Shown piece after piece: positions 1-12,100 of a stretch of 64,000 nucleotides of DNA. Origin of the DNA: Cyclina sinensis (taxonomy: Eukaryota > Mollusca > Bivalvia > Venerida > Veneridae); contig JAAONU010000006.1 of NCBI GenBank assembly GCA_012932295.1, positions 26,996,882-27,060,881 of the forward strand. The letters are read 5' to 3'. A program made the position numbers and the translations under genes. The notes under the pieces were generated by a model. That model was not told the origin of the DNA. It searched no databases and saw only the letters and a program-made list of their open reading frames with translations. Numbering within the stretch: the first letter of the stretch is position 1; each line of letters opens with the position of its first letter.

Positions 1-510
1 ATTCTAGTCTCAAATCTGCAATCAAACTAGCAACATGACAAAGTAAATCTTTTATACTTTTAAAGTTTAAGAACATTTTACTAAAACAGGGCACAAAGTC
101 ACAATGTGTGCGAACAATTAGGCCTAAAATAAAATATTGTTTGTTTCCCCTCCCACTACCTACCCACAAAAATCATAGCTACCCAAAAAATTTTATTGCA
201 TGACCAAAAAAAATGTTTTTATTGCACATGGAAGCAAAGTATGTCAATGAGAATCACCTCTTTATATTTGACTGATATTTTTGCATTGTAAATATACAAA
301 ATGGGATGTATATATTGACTGAAACTTTGGTTCTAAACTTTGAACAGATGCTAAGCACTCGAAATCCATATAAGTCAGATATATAAATTATATAATCAGT
401 AAAAACTGTTTTAGATTAAAAAAAGTATTTTACTTACCTACCTTCCCTACCCAAACTTGCATGGGTCGTGGGAGGGGAAACAAACAATATTTTATGTTAG
501 GCCTTAAGCA

Positions 511-1545
511 TCAATGTTTTGTCCCAGGTGGTGGCAGGCATTTAAACGGGACATTTGACGGAAGATCATTCTCAACAGGTGAAATCTGACAGACAGAATG
601 TTTCCTCGATGTAGACTTTGGCCAAACTTTAGATCCCAGGTCATTTGATATGTAAAATTTAGACTCTGAAAAAGGAAAAATATCATTCCCCCTCCCCTAG
701 GACAAAACATAAATAGCTGTATCACCTTCTGTATTTACTGAAAAATGTTATTTACACTTTAATGGTTGTTACAGCAATCTTTCTGGTTCAGCTGTAAGAA
801 ATTGACAGGAGAGAGAGTGTTAATGTTGGGTAAACCCTGGAAGCAATCAGCTAGCTCATGTTGTAGAGCTCCTGACTGGTGTCCGTAGGGCAGTGGGTTC
901 AAGTCTAAACTTAGGTGTACTTTTCTCTCTTGGTTCACATTCTAGAACAAATACCAAGCCCTGTTTTGTTTAGACCTCTTTGTTTACTGCACAATGAAAA
1001 TTTGATAGAAAAGCAGAAGCTGCATGGAACCGAGGATTAGAAATGCTAAATTTCCCTGTCAGAAAAATATCTTTCTGGCATTTCTAAATCTACCTTTATG
1101 ATGAGTTAACTGCAAATTTTTGTTGTCTGTGACAGTGTATAAGTGAGTTCCATCCAGTTTAGTGTTTTCAATATCTCCAAATATTTTCAAAAGCAATAAT
1201 AGTGCATAGAATCAGTTTGAAACATCACCATGGAATTAAGATATGTATTTCATTGTGAGGTTACAGAACTGGTAGACAGTTTGATGCGTGCATGTTGCTT
1301 CTTTACTCTTCCTGGGATTGTCAGCTGATTTGTTTTGACTGAACATTAGATGAGTCACCAACCAGCATTGTCTAAATTTCAAAGCACAGGTACAGTATAC
1401 ATGACAATCAAACCTCTGAAACAATGAATACCATTTATAACCTACCATTTGAATCTTGTGCAATATTCTGTAATATTTGTCGATTATCCTTTGTTTTCCT
1501 TTCTCGTTTCCCAGATTTCGATTCTTTCGCTTGTTGGGCACCCAT
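511..1545 (-). CDS. Small unrecognised protein, 84 aa, two coding exons
   Basis: I do not recognise this protein. Exon 1 (1446-1545) starts at an ATG with A at -3 and G at +4 and ends in a GTAGGT donor, phase 1. Exon 2 (511-665) follows a CTTTTTCAG acceptor and restores the frame to a TGA. The protein begins MGAQQAKESKSGKRERKTKD, so it is lysine/arginine-rich and a Gly at position 2 could be myristoylated if the initiator Met is removed. The second half is polar, with a Pro-rich end (LPPPGTKH). No signal peptide or membrane segment is seen. The start MGAQQ resembles the N-terminus of Abl-family kinases, but no SH3, SH2 or kinase exon is visible in the remaining 510 bp, so that link is weak. 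Support is splice-frame continuity over two exons, good codon texture, and a YY1-like promoter motif about 170 bp upstream. It could be the 5' part of a longer gene if exon 2 is alternatively spliced. Confidence 0.55.
848..925 (+). repeat. tRNA-like SINE head (degenerate)
   Basis: An A-box-like stretch (TAGCTCATGTTGTAGAGCTC) is followed about 30 bp later by a B-box-like GGGTTCAAGTC, the spacing of a Pol III type 2 promoter. No cloverleaf with mature acceptor arms can be drawn, so this is a tRNA-derived SINE remnant rather than a tRNA gene. It lies in the presumed intron of the small minus-strand gene. Confidence 0.4.
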
Positions 1546-1712
1546 GTTATTATGGCCCAAAAGTTGCCTTAAGTCTGAAAAATTCTCCTTCACTCATCTC
1601 ATGGTACCATCTTTTTTGTATATAACAAGGAATCAGGGTCAAATGTTATACCAAATCTGCTGTATTACAAGTAATATCTTCACAAATTTTCACTTCCTCC
1701 CCTCATACATAG

Positions 1713-1728
1713 GCCGCCGCCATCTTGG
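1713..1728 (-). promoter_or_regulatory. YY1-like core promoter motif
   Basis: Read on the minus strand this is CCAAGATGGCGGCGGC, a very close match to the YY1 consensus (CAAnATGGCGGC) often found just downstream of transcription starts of TATA-less housekeeping promoters. It lies about 170 bp upstream of the start codon of the 84-aa reading frame on the same strand. The ATG inside the motif opens only a 6-codon uORF. The role as promoter is inference. Confidence 0.45.
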
Positions 1729-2025
1729 TTTATTCGTGTTTTGAAAACGAGGCTCAATTTTTGTACCGAATAACCCCAATCGCAGATCGGATTTTCGCAG
1801 TCGGGTGCCCATAAAATGTCGACTTATTCAAGAGTTTTACATATAATATTAAATGTTATTCGGCAAATTTGCATTTAAGACAACCAACCCCACCCTAATA
1901 GTTGTTAACAGTTAACTGCTGTAATATGTCTGGTATTAACAGATTACTGTCCCCTTAAAAAACATACATATTGTTTTCCTAAGCGACTGGAACAATTCAC
2001 TCATAATTACTAGTTTAGGATAAAT

Positions 2026-2047
2026 CAGGGCCTCAATTAAGGCCCTG
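2026..2047. repeat. 22-bp palindromic micro-insertion, copy 1
   Basis: CAGGGCCT, a 6-bp centre, then AGGCCCTG: an almost perfect palindrome flanked by near-identical 7-bp direct repeats (GATAAAT at 2019-2025, GATGAAT at 2048-2054). The exact reverse complement of this 22-mer occurs at 12726-12747, there with perfect 7-bp flanking repeats. It looks like two transposon ends joined with almost nothing between them. Confidence 0.55.
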
Positions 2048-2398
2048 GATGAATAAAAAAACACTCCTCATCACTTTTTTTGGCTTTGTTGTACATGATG
2101 ATGATGAATATTTGTAACAAAATCGCGCAAACATACGTGTTTTTTCTTCTTCTTTTTTTTACTAGTTTGATTGTTTTCTTTTTTTTGATATTCGGATATT
2201 TCAAAGACATATCAACCTGCATTTAACCACTATAATTAGAGATAATTCGTCTAACTGTACGTGCTCAATATAGGATTAGTTATCTGCCGATTAATAAAAT
2301 GCAAAATACACCGGCATTAAACAACTATCATAAATAATGTGCGAGTAATTAGGTGTGAATGAAGTATTGCATACTTAAGTTTCCGCCTATTGAATATT

Positions 2399-2486
2399 CA
2401 GGGCGACGAAACGACTTTTCATTTACTATATATATATATATAATCAGGTCGACGAAACGGTTGGTCGGCGAAACGACCGTCACCCT
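2399..2486. mobile_element. Possible very short hAT-like MITE
   Basis: The left end is CAGGGCGACGAAACGAC and the right end reads, in reverse complement, TAGGGTGACGGTCGTTTCG. The motif GTCGRCGAAACG occurs three times around a (TA)n centre. No clear target-site duplication is seen, so the assignment is weak. Confidence 0.25.
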
Positions 2487-2994
2487 AAAAATACACTGTG
2501 TAATTTAATTTGCTAAAACCTTATTTGAAAGAATGCGACACTTACTTGCAAAGAGCATTTTACAAAAATATTTGTAAGTCAACCTAAAATATATAGTTAA
2601 GATTGTTAATATATAGTCATGATTTGTCCATTTTATAAGCCTACGCCTTGAAATAGTGGCCAAATGCCTAGTCCTATTTTGTTAAATTTTCAAAGCAACC
2701 GTGTCCCGATTAGTGAATACCTAACCCTTAAAAATAATGCAAAAAGCTTGCTTGCCACCTTGGATAAGAAATAATTGATATTATGTTTGCCAGTATTACT
2801 ATATTATTGCTATAATTGTAGAATACTTCATGTTGGCCCTACTAGGCCCAAAACAGCAGTATATTTGCTGTATGATAGAATTTCTATTGCCATAACTTCC
2901 TGGACTTAATTATTGTACTAAGATCGCATCAGATTTGACATAAATCAAATAACTAGGAAAACTAATTGTAGACTAGGTTAGGCTTCCTACGCAG

Positions 2995-3202
2995 AAATAT
3001 AAAAAAAAATCATTTGGAACCCTTCAAAGCAACGTCTTACAAGAAGTACGACCACAGATGGAGTACTGATCCTCTGTCTGTATCCATAGGCAGACACACG
3101 TCAAATCGTGGCATTGCCGAACGCAGGGCAACACGATGGGCCAAGAATGACTATGGGAGACTCTCTAGTGTATCCGAGCTTCCTGAATATCTCAACATGG
3201 GG
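2995..3202 (+). other. Orphan coding-like exon
   Basis: After an acceptor-like CTTCCTACGCAG a frame stays open for 69 codons and ends NMG before TAA. A GTAAAT donor could cut just before the stop. Composition is near 50% GC in a region of about 33%, and the residue mix is protein-like (SYKKYDHRWSTDPLSVSIGR, then HTSNRGIAERRATRWAKNDY). No ATG opens it, so it needs an upstream exon, which I could not find between 1.7 and 3.0 kb. I do not recognise the protein. It could be an internal or last exon of an unannotated gene, or a gene fragment. Confidence 0.3.
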
Positions 3203-3422
3203 TAAATTAGTCCAATGGCATGCCCAACTGTCTTGTTGAAATTGTCATTTCTGGAAACCTCATCCAAATGACTAGGAAATCGAGACATTTTCATGCTCTG
3301 ACTTGTCTACTTATCTTATCACGTATAAATCTGTTCTCAAGAGTAGTATATCATTGTAACAACCTACAACCAGACATTGTTTCGTGTGTAACATTGGACC
3401 AGTTCAACAAATGTGTTAGTTT

Positions 3423-3639
3423 GAGGAGGCACCGTAGTCCAGGGGTAGAGCGCAGGGCTCCGGATCCGGAAGTCGCGGATTAGAATCCAGTCAGAGGCGA
3501 GATTCGCTCATGACCTTCACATTCCTCATCGCTGCGCAAATACTGGTATGGAACCCAGGAAGAAGTCATTGAGCGTGGTGAATCTAAGTTGTAAGAACTT
3601 GTATCGCAATCGATGTAAAATAAATGAGTCTAAATAAAT
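3423..3639 (+). mobile_element. tRNA-derived SINE (family A) with intact 13-bp TSD
   Basis: The head carries an A-box-like GTAGTCCAGGGGTAGAGCG and a mutated B-box (GGATTAGAATCC), followed by a unique body and a TAAATAAAT-rich tail. Perfect 13-bp direct repeats AATGTGTTAGTTT flank it (3410-3422 and 3640-3652), the signature of LINE-driven integration. A second copy of head and body lies at 41345-41539 on the minus strand with a better preserved B-box. Confidence 0.8.
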
Positions 3640-3844
3640 AATGTGTTAGTTTATTGTCAGTGTTGTTGTGTTTCTCTTTCAGCCATGTACCCACCCCCAG
3701 AAACTTACACACAGAACACTCGGTTTTAACATAACCATTCTATCTGTCTCTTAAATTTCTTTTACACTCTTTTTCTTTTTTCTTTTTGTTACTCTCACAG
3801 CAGACGCGCAACACGTCTAGGCCCCTATTACTAGCAGACAGATA

Positions 3845-4215
3845 GATTTTCATGTGCCTTGTCACATTTTCTATTCGCTCGGACCATCATATTTTCATTT
3901 AGACGTTTTTCATGTGCCCTTGTCACATTTTCTATTCGCTCAGACAATCATTTTCACTTAGACGTTTTTCATGTGCCCTTGTCACATTTTCTATTCGCTC
4001 GGACCATCATATTTTCATTTAGACGTTTTTCATGTGCCCTTGTCACATTTTCTATTTGCTCGGACCATCATATTTTCATTTAGACGTTTTTCATGTGCCC
4101 TTGTCACATCTTCTATTCGCTCGGACCATCATATTTTCATTTAGACGTTTTTTATGTGCCCTTGTCACATTTTGTATTCGCTCGGACAATCATTTTCATT
4201 TAAACATTTTCCTTC
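3845..4215. repeat. Tandem repeat, unit 59-61 bp, about 6 copies
   Basis: Each unit contains CATGTGCCCTTGTCACATTT, CTATTCGCTCGGACCATCAT and ATTTTCATTTAGACGTTTTT. Unit length varies by 1-2 bp, and later copies drift. The open frames crossing it are a by-product of periodicity. Confidence 0.9.
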
Positions 4216-7200
4216 TGCCCTAGTCTCATTTACGATAAGTTCTTGGTATTTTAGACTCTTTTCATGAGATTATTGGAAGGATACTGCCTATCCGAAGTAT
4301 ATATCAGTATCTTTAAACGGAAACGGTACGTGGACTACACCAGTAATCCACTTTAATTCCAGACATATTAGGGACTATATGTAGCAGATGTATAATACGG
4401 GACTTCTACTTTTCCTGGTTACATGTATAACATTTCATTCTATATTTATATTCTTTTAGATGTGTAGGCCTAATAGATAGCAAGGGGTTTTACAATTTAA
4501 TATTTCGACACAAATGCGAATTATACGTTTCTACTTTTAATGACTATAATCCACTGACGCCAAAACTCGTCGCATTTTATGTGTTTATGCAAGATTCTAT
4601 CAAAAGAGATTTTTTTCATCGTTCTTTCGTTAAACGAAGAAGCTGAAATTATGCAGCTTTATATTACTCAAGTTATGTCTCTTCAAACAAAAGTTAAAAG
4701 GAACATTTATATTTGTAAACGTCGCCTTTGGACACACTGTTTCAGACAAAAGACCTAGAATGCCATAATCGTATTTTAAGTCTTTGTTCACACAGATTTC
4801 AGTTTCTTCTGTGAATCGGCGTTATTAAGTTACGTGTCAACTGAAGTATAAAAGCCCCATAAGGCAAATACTGAGTGACGGGACACATCTTTCAGTAAGT
4901 ACGGCCGTCAATACCAGGAACATCCTTGTTACAGCATGGAGCCTGCCCGCACAGTTTATCAAGTAGGCTAGTAGGCTATTTACGACCCAAGTTTTCCATA
5001 TTTAAGCAAGGTTTCTATGCATATATACGAGAACTGTTTGTTGGAAAGTCCGTTATGATACCTATAGTCGAACATTTTTTCACCAGTACGGCTCTCCGTC
5101 AGTAACTGCAAGTTTCTCACATGGATGACCAGACAGGATGCGGACTCAGACTCATGGTCTGTCGTTGATGGACATGCTATACTCATTAAAATGACGTTAA
5201 GGGTCAGTTTGCAAAATGCTAACTCAATCTGGTGTCAAAAAATTAATGCTGCAGAGAATTTAGCAATCGTTTAAGCTCGGTTTCCCCGGAAATGTCCGTA
5301 GAGATTACCAACTTTACAATAATCGACAGAGTTTCTTTAGGGGAAAGGAGACATTTTTTGTTCAAACACCACAATGCATTTTTAAAGCTGATCTTACTTT
5401 GTCTTCATTATCATTTACTGGTGTTGTCGACTAGCATGAAAAAGTACTCGTACATTTCGAGTTTTTATGTGCGCCGTGACTAATTAATTATAAACAGCAG
5501 TTTCAGTTCAGAAGTGAATAATTGTCATATATCGAACTTTGGACGTTTGCACTAAATAAAACATACTGTATTCAAGGAATTATCTGAGTCTTCCGCCTGT
5601 TCATGTTCAAACAGAAAAAGCGGTGAATACTCTCTAAAGTAACCAGTGGTTATGACTTGAATTTATGTTTTAATCATCTTTTTTTTTTTTGAAATTCTTC
5701 TCTAATCTTTTTCATCAGGAGACACAAATTCGTCCGTAAACTTTCCCAATTAAATTGGACCTATTATTTCATTACATAAAAAGACAGATTTATGAATATT
5801 TCTTCCTTTCATGAAGACTGCGTGCTGGAACTAAAAAAAAAAAAACATAATGAAATTGTTGAGTGAGAAAATGATCATATTGAAAATGAATATTACAGAC
5901 GGACAGACAAACATGCAGACGAACACAGAAACCAGAAAGAACTCGAAAAATCCCTACGGTTATTGAGGCATAGCGTTCAAGACAGGGGTGTTCCGATCGA
6001 CAAAAACAAAACCCCTAATGGTAATTTTTTATTCAAAAGATAAAAAAGTTCGTGAAATAAACGGTAAAAACTTTTCTACTGTCAACAAGCGCTATCCTTC
6101 TTCATAATAATCACGGTTATTCTTTATTTAGAAGCAACTAACATTTGCAAAAAGCTTTAATTGTCTCTAAATGAGCAATAACCGTTGCTTTCTAAAAAAA
6201 AACAAAAAAAAAAAAAAAAAAAAAAAAAAACCTCACTAATTTTGATCATACATTTAATTCACATGATTTCAGCGTAAGTCGATTTATTGCCAACCCAGCC
6301 CATCTTATTATTGTGAGCCTTTTTACAAATCAGATAAAAATGTGAGTTGATCTGCACTTGTATTCTTCTCATTCCCTAGAAAAATATTCACCATCTTTTC
6401 TATAGAAGTTTCCCAATATATCTGCAACGACAACACGTGGTAAAATATTTAATGAACAAATTTACGATGGCGGATGAATAAACGCTTGAATATTGTGCAC
6501 AATGTATAGGACTATTTTTGTGTGAGTAGGTAGATATTCTCAACCGTTGTTCAAGTTCTGTCAGTGAGACGTTAATGTACATTGTTGTTGATATTTCTAT
6601 TTTGAGATCAACATGAGGAGAAATAACAATTACCTACCTTCTAGTCTGTAGCAGCTCATGATCACCCTTTTAAAGATGAAAAATGGTTATCGTACCGCGT
6701 TTTATCCACTCTGGGACGTTCTCGATGAAACGTTTGCTAGACACGTGTTGTTTCAATACTTGAACCTAACAGAGTTTTGAATACTAATAATTTCCGCGTT
6801 AAACTTTATTTTTCATACATCTTTAAAATTTCTCATCGAGGAAGATGGGTATAAACACTGATAGATCAAACTTTTTAAGTTTATATATCCGCTGCAATGC
6901 CTTTACCTCCTCAAATACAAGTTTACTCCAATCTTTTGTACATATGAAGACGTTGTCTATGAATATATTTCATAAAAAAAGATGGCGAGTTAAAAATTGA
7001 GAAAACAATACCTTTTAAAGGTTGTGAGACAAAGTTTTTCTTTCCAATGTTCAAGGTCATTTCAAAGCCATTGTTTATATAAAATTATGACTTATTGTAA
7101 AGAGTGATACAGGCAAACTATATAGAGCAACGTGGCAATGTTCTAACTTCTGATTCGAATTAAAGGACATCCTTACACACTTCATTGATAAGAAATATAA

Positions 7201-8875
7201 ACTAAAACAAAGACTGACGATGATAGTAGGTCAAAAGCTATATTCTAAGTGATGTAGAACAAAGTGTATATTGAATGTTATCAATAATATTTATGGAACC
7301 AGCAAGTCCTTACACCATTAAGGTTACACTGGAAAGGAATTTCACACTTGTGGCCTAAGAGTCAGGGAATCCTCAACTCTTTGCAGTAAAACGAAGTGAC
7401 ATTGACTGATGACACAGGTAAAAGGGCATTTGAACATAATATTAGGAAATTGACCTTTTTACTAATTTTGAACAAAGAATACCTCAGGATTATTGTCTAA
7501 GAAATTCAGCTTTCTGCATAGAACTGATACGATCTACTATCATTTGGAAGAGGAACATGACATGCAAAGTTGATATTCCTTAAAATATCACCACATGCGC
7601 AAATTTGATGTCAGATTCTAAGTTCCGGTTGGCAGTCAATCAATATGGCAAATTTTATTTATTTTATGTCATTGTAAAATTCAGTGCTTTTACTTACAAT
7701 GTATCCCACCTTTTTACAAAACTAAAAATGTTATCATTCAACGTTGCTTTTTTTATTTAGATAATATCATTTTTACTGAAGAAGGAATTGTCTCCAAAAA
7801 CTGTTGCCATGGTAAAGGTCATCATAAAATTTGATACAAAATAGGCATTTTTCTGAAGAGTAATATTAAGGCTTTCAATTTCTTACTTAAATGTTGTTTT
7901 TGAAGTGGATGAGAAATTTGTCGCATTTTACTGATTTTCAATTCAGTTTATTTCAATAGTAAAATAAATGCCCGAGTGCACTTTTTTCTGTGTCGTCCGT
8001 CATACGGTAAAGCACATATGCAAAGCTAAATGGTTGATGCTCTTGCATTTCTAGTAGTGATAAAAATGCTGTACTGCATTAAATTTCTTCTGGGCTTACC
8101 TAAGGTAGCTAAACATAGCACACCTTCAATTTATTCAAGTAGTTACTGCTCAAAAATACCTTTGGCCCCATTTCACTAAACACAGCCCTTTTGGGGGGAA
8201 AAGAATATGCTGAACTACTATTCCGAACAAACATTTTATTAAAACAGTCCAGCTGTTTTTCTACTAACTCAGACACCATCTTGAACACTGTATTGCAAAT
8301 TTGTAAGCAAATTACACAAATCTGGGTCAGTCCAAAAATCTTCTAAAAATGGTTTTACTTTTCTGTATTTCAATAAACCTTTGTTTTTACAATACTGTTC
8401 GAGTTTTTACTAACAAGTCTCAATCAAGAATTGATGCTTTCTTTTATATAATTTGGAAAAAAATTGAGAAAACTTAATAAATTTTTTTGAAAACCTTTGC
8501 TTGACTGCTGAACAGTTTTATCTTTTTCTGTATGACTGAACAGTTTTTCATGTGTCAAATTCAATATGAATCTCCACACATTTATTATCTTCTGTAAGAG
8601 TGAACAGTTTCTTCTTCTGTTTATTTATTCCTCTTGAAAGTGTAATTTGGAAGTAAGTTTTGCATACTACATAAAATAATCATTGTTTATGTTAGGCTCT
8701 ACTCAAATTCTCTTTCAGCTTCCCTGAACCAATTCTTTATGAACTGGGTTTTCTTCCTGCAACAACAAAACAATCTCCAATATGACACAGCTGGTCCTTT
8801 CATGTGGGAACCTCTACAATGAAATCATTTTCTGTCTCACCAAACAAAAAATCATAAAAACAGAAATTGCTTTCT
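4216..8875. other. Gene-poor stretch
   Basis: Apart from the candidate TATA promoter, nothing coding is recognised. The stretch is AT-rich with short homopolymers, including an A-run near 6204-6230. No CRISPR, rRNA or tRNA gene is seen. Confidence 0.6.
4847..4962 (+). promoter_or_regulatory. Candidate TATA promoter and short first exon
   Basis: TATAAAAG at 4847-4854 is a textbook TATA box. About 30 bp on is a plausible start, then a strong GTAAGT donor at 4895. Alternatively an unspliced leader reaches ATG at 4936 (A at -3, G at +4), giving MEPARTVYQ before a GTAGGC donor. No downstream exon was recognised on this strand within 4 kb, so the gene it would serve, if any, is unknown. Confidence 0.25.
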
Positions 8876-8879
8876 AAAT

Positions 8880-9085
8880 GACTGATCAGTTTCACAGGTC
8901 TAACTCGTTACAGTGAAATGATCTCCTGTATGACTGAACAGTTTCACAGGTCAAACTCCTTACAGTGAAATGATCTCCTGTATGACTGAACAGTTTCACA
9001 GGTCTAACTCCTTACAGTGAAATGATTTCCTGTATGACTGAACAGTTTCACAGGTAGAACTCTTTACAGTGAAATTTTCTATCAT
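8880..9085. repeat. 52-bp tandem repeat, about 4 copies, probably in the GTF2H4 3' UTR
   Basis: The unit contains TATGACTGAACAGTTTCACA followed by GGTCTAACTCCTTACAGTGA, with clear 52-bp steps (CACAGGT at 8893, 8945, 8997, 9049). Diverged pieces of the same unit occur at 8510-8620. The array starts just 18 bp downstream of the GTF2H4 stop codon. Minus-strand AATAAA signals lie near 8581-8586 and 8620-8630, so mature mRNA may contain the whole array. Confidence 0.8.
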
Positions 9086-9102
9086 ATGACTGAACACTTC
9101 CT

Positions 9103-12100
9103 TCATGTATTTCCCTGTTTCTGCTGTTTCCAGTACTTCTTCACAGAGTCATGGCCAGCCCGAGAAACAACCATCACTCTTTTGTTGTTGTTGTCCCAAA
9201 CAAGTACTCCAAGTTCCTGCAATATTGTACCAGGTCAAAGGTTTTCAATACAAACTTATTTCAGCTAGCACCATTGTAAAGGAAAGACCATTCACATATA
9301 TTCAACCTGGTTCTCCAGCATATCAACAGAAATAGTTGTAAAAGAAGTGATCTCTAGCCAAATATTAGTTTTTCTAACAAAATACGAGATTAAAAGAAGA
9401 GTCAAGTGAATTCAAAATTAATTGTACAGGTCAAGGATACAAGGGGGTCAAGGTTATATGATGATGTTTAAGTGTGAGTGTGAGAATAGCTACACTTTTC
9501 AAGAAACAAAGTTTAGATTTTTTCTCCTTTATATACATAGTCTGTCCTTAAGCATGATTTCCTAAAATTTCTTCCAAAATGAAGAAGTTTTCAATGTAGC
9601 TATAGCTTCCTATCATATCTTGAAATAATATTTTTTTCTAAAATTGTTATTCAGTATAACAGTAATACAATACAACAACAACAACAACAATACGAGGAAA
9701 ATTTACCTTTGCATAATCTCTTAGTTTTTCAAAGTCAGATTGTGATAGGAACTGACTGTAAAGCACTCCATCATTGAACTTGAATCGGTCTCTTTCCAGT
9801 TCCCAAAGCCGAACCTGATCCACAATTACTGGAGGCAGTGATGGTTTCTACAATGGAAAAAAAGTATTATTTTAACACAGAATTTAGTAGAATTATCTTT
9901 TTTCACCACAAATATTTCTTCTGAGTGTTAATTTTGACTGAGAAATAGACATAAAACAACCGTTTTTTGCAGTTTCAACACCCTAAGAGACAACTAACAA
10001 ATAAAATTGGTACTGGATTAAAACTAATTTCTTTTAATTTGTCTTGGTGAATTTTTTTTAATCCTATCAATCATTCCATGGGCAATCATTTATTAAATTC
10101 TGCACATATATTATCAGCCTGCAATGGATCACAACAAAACAAATATATTCTTGCTTCGGAAGCAAGAAGCAGAGATGTTCTCAAGGAATGAACAGGATAT
10201 GAAAAACAGTAATCTGTCAAGTTATTTCAACAAGGCATTACAAACTTCATACCTCTTTCATCATCTCTGGATGAGCATGAGACCTCAGAAAACTGATTAT
10301 CTGAAAGTTTAAATTGAACGAAGATCAAATACATGTTTTTTTTAGAATAAACCTCAAAAATGCATACCAGGAAATAAAAAGTTTAGAGGAATATAACACA
10401 TGAGTACTTTATATTCAAAGCTTATCTTAAAGTTCAAGTTTCACTTACACAAGATAAAAAAATTTAAACAACAGGATTTATTATAACTAAATGTATACCC
10501 CTTACAAATTAATATTCCCAATTATTCAAACAGCTGAATACAACACCTCACCTTTTAAAATGCAATTTCATAATACTGGAAAATAAAACAGCCATGAACT
10601 ATACCTTTAAAAAAGTTTTACTTTCTTATACTCCAGCCTGGGTGGATATCAAATTAATCAGGTCAATATATATAGATGTGCACCTCATGACCAGTCAATA
10701 TTTCTGTAATACCAGTATCTATTAATATACTTACTTGTTCTGCAGTAATACCCCTCATTAAGGCAGCTCTCACACTGTCCCTTGATAAGTTCCCTACTGC
10801 CATGTTTGGAAATCTGTATAACATCTCAGTAAACAGAGCCAGTAGTGCAATATTTAATGGAGAATCTGAAATGCATAATAAACTATATATTGATGGTTCA
10901 GTCTAACATTATATTATGGTTAAACCATATTTATTTTTATCCTGTCACTAATAACAAGGTGCCATATATTTTACTTTATCTACAGCAGTTGGTCATGTGA
11001 TCTTGATATATGTCTACCTGATCACGTAAGCAGCCGGGTTACTTTTAATCACACTTTACCCAATGTAGTGCTTGCACTTTGATTTTTTTTGTTGGTAAAA
11101 GACGAAAGTAAGAATGTGACAGGGTAAACAGAATAATAGGTTGTTGTCGTGGATGAAATAAGTTTATCTGGCTCGGCTCTGAAATTTTACTGGGTTTGCC
11201 TTCAGCTCATTAGATAAATTCAAATGCCTTGCCAGATGAACTTCCTCCATCCACAACACAAATGTATTATTCTCTATATATTGTCACTTTCCATAGTACT
11301 GCATCTGACCCTCAACTGCATCCAGTGCAGAGTGTTCCATTATTTATGATCTACGTTTAACGAATATTCCAAATTACTCCTTGTTTCATTACCAATACAT
11401 GTGTATTACAAATAAAAGACGGCATCAATCTTGTTTCATTACCAATACATGTGTATTACAAATAAAAGACGGCATCAATCTTGTTTCATTACCAATACAT
11501 GTGTATTACAAATAAAAGACGGCATCAATCTTGTTTCATTACCAATACATGTGTATTACAAATAAAAGACGGCATCAATCTTGTTTCATAACCAATACAT
11601 GTGTATTACAAATAAAAGACGGCATCAATCTTGTTTCATTACCAATACATGTGTATTACAAATAAAAGACGGCATCAATCTTGTTTCATTACCAATACAT
11701 GTGTATTACAAATAAAAGACGGCATCAATCTTGTTTCATTACCAATACATGTGTATTACAAATAAAAGACGGCATCAATCTTGTTTCATTACCAATACAT
11801 GTGTATTACAAATAAAAGACGGCATCAATCTTGTTTCATAACCAATACATGTATATTACAAATAAAAGACGGCATCAATCTTGTTTCATTACCAATACAT
11901 GTATATTACAAATAAAAGCTTGACAACTCTTAAAAGGACTGAAAACACAAAGCTTTAAACTTTAACCTTACCTGTGTATGCATAAATCCTGTAATTGGTT
12001 TCAACAACAATAAAACCCTGTCTATGAGAGTCTGTACTCATACCAGTAAGGCCAGATGCCAAGTTGATGGCTAGTCTTGTAGGATAATATCTCTTCTCCT

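Noticed and set aside
3424..3500. tRNA gene
   Set aside because: A- and B-box-like motifs are present, but the sequence continues into a SINE body with a 13-bp target-site duplication and has no mature tRNA cloverleaf.
3859..4223. Plus-strand frames with FSFRRFSCALVTFSI repeats
   Set aside because: By-product of the roughly 60-bp tandem repeat; overlapping frames encode the same repeat.
4980..5186. Minus-strand 68-codon frame (MSIACPSTTDHESESASCLV)
   Set aside because: Slightly elevated GC but no promoter, splice partner or homology that I can see.
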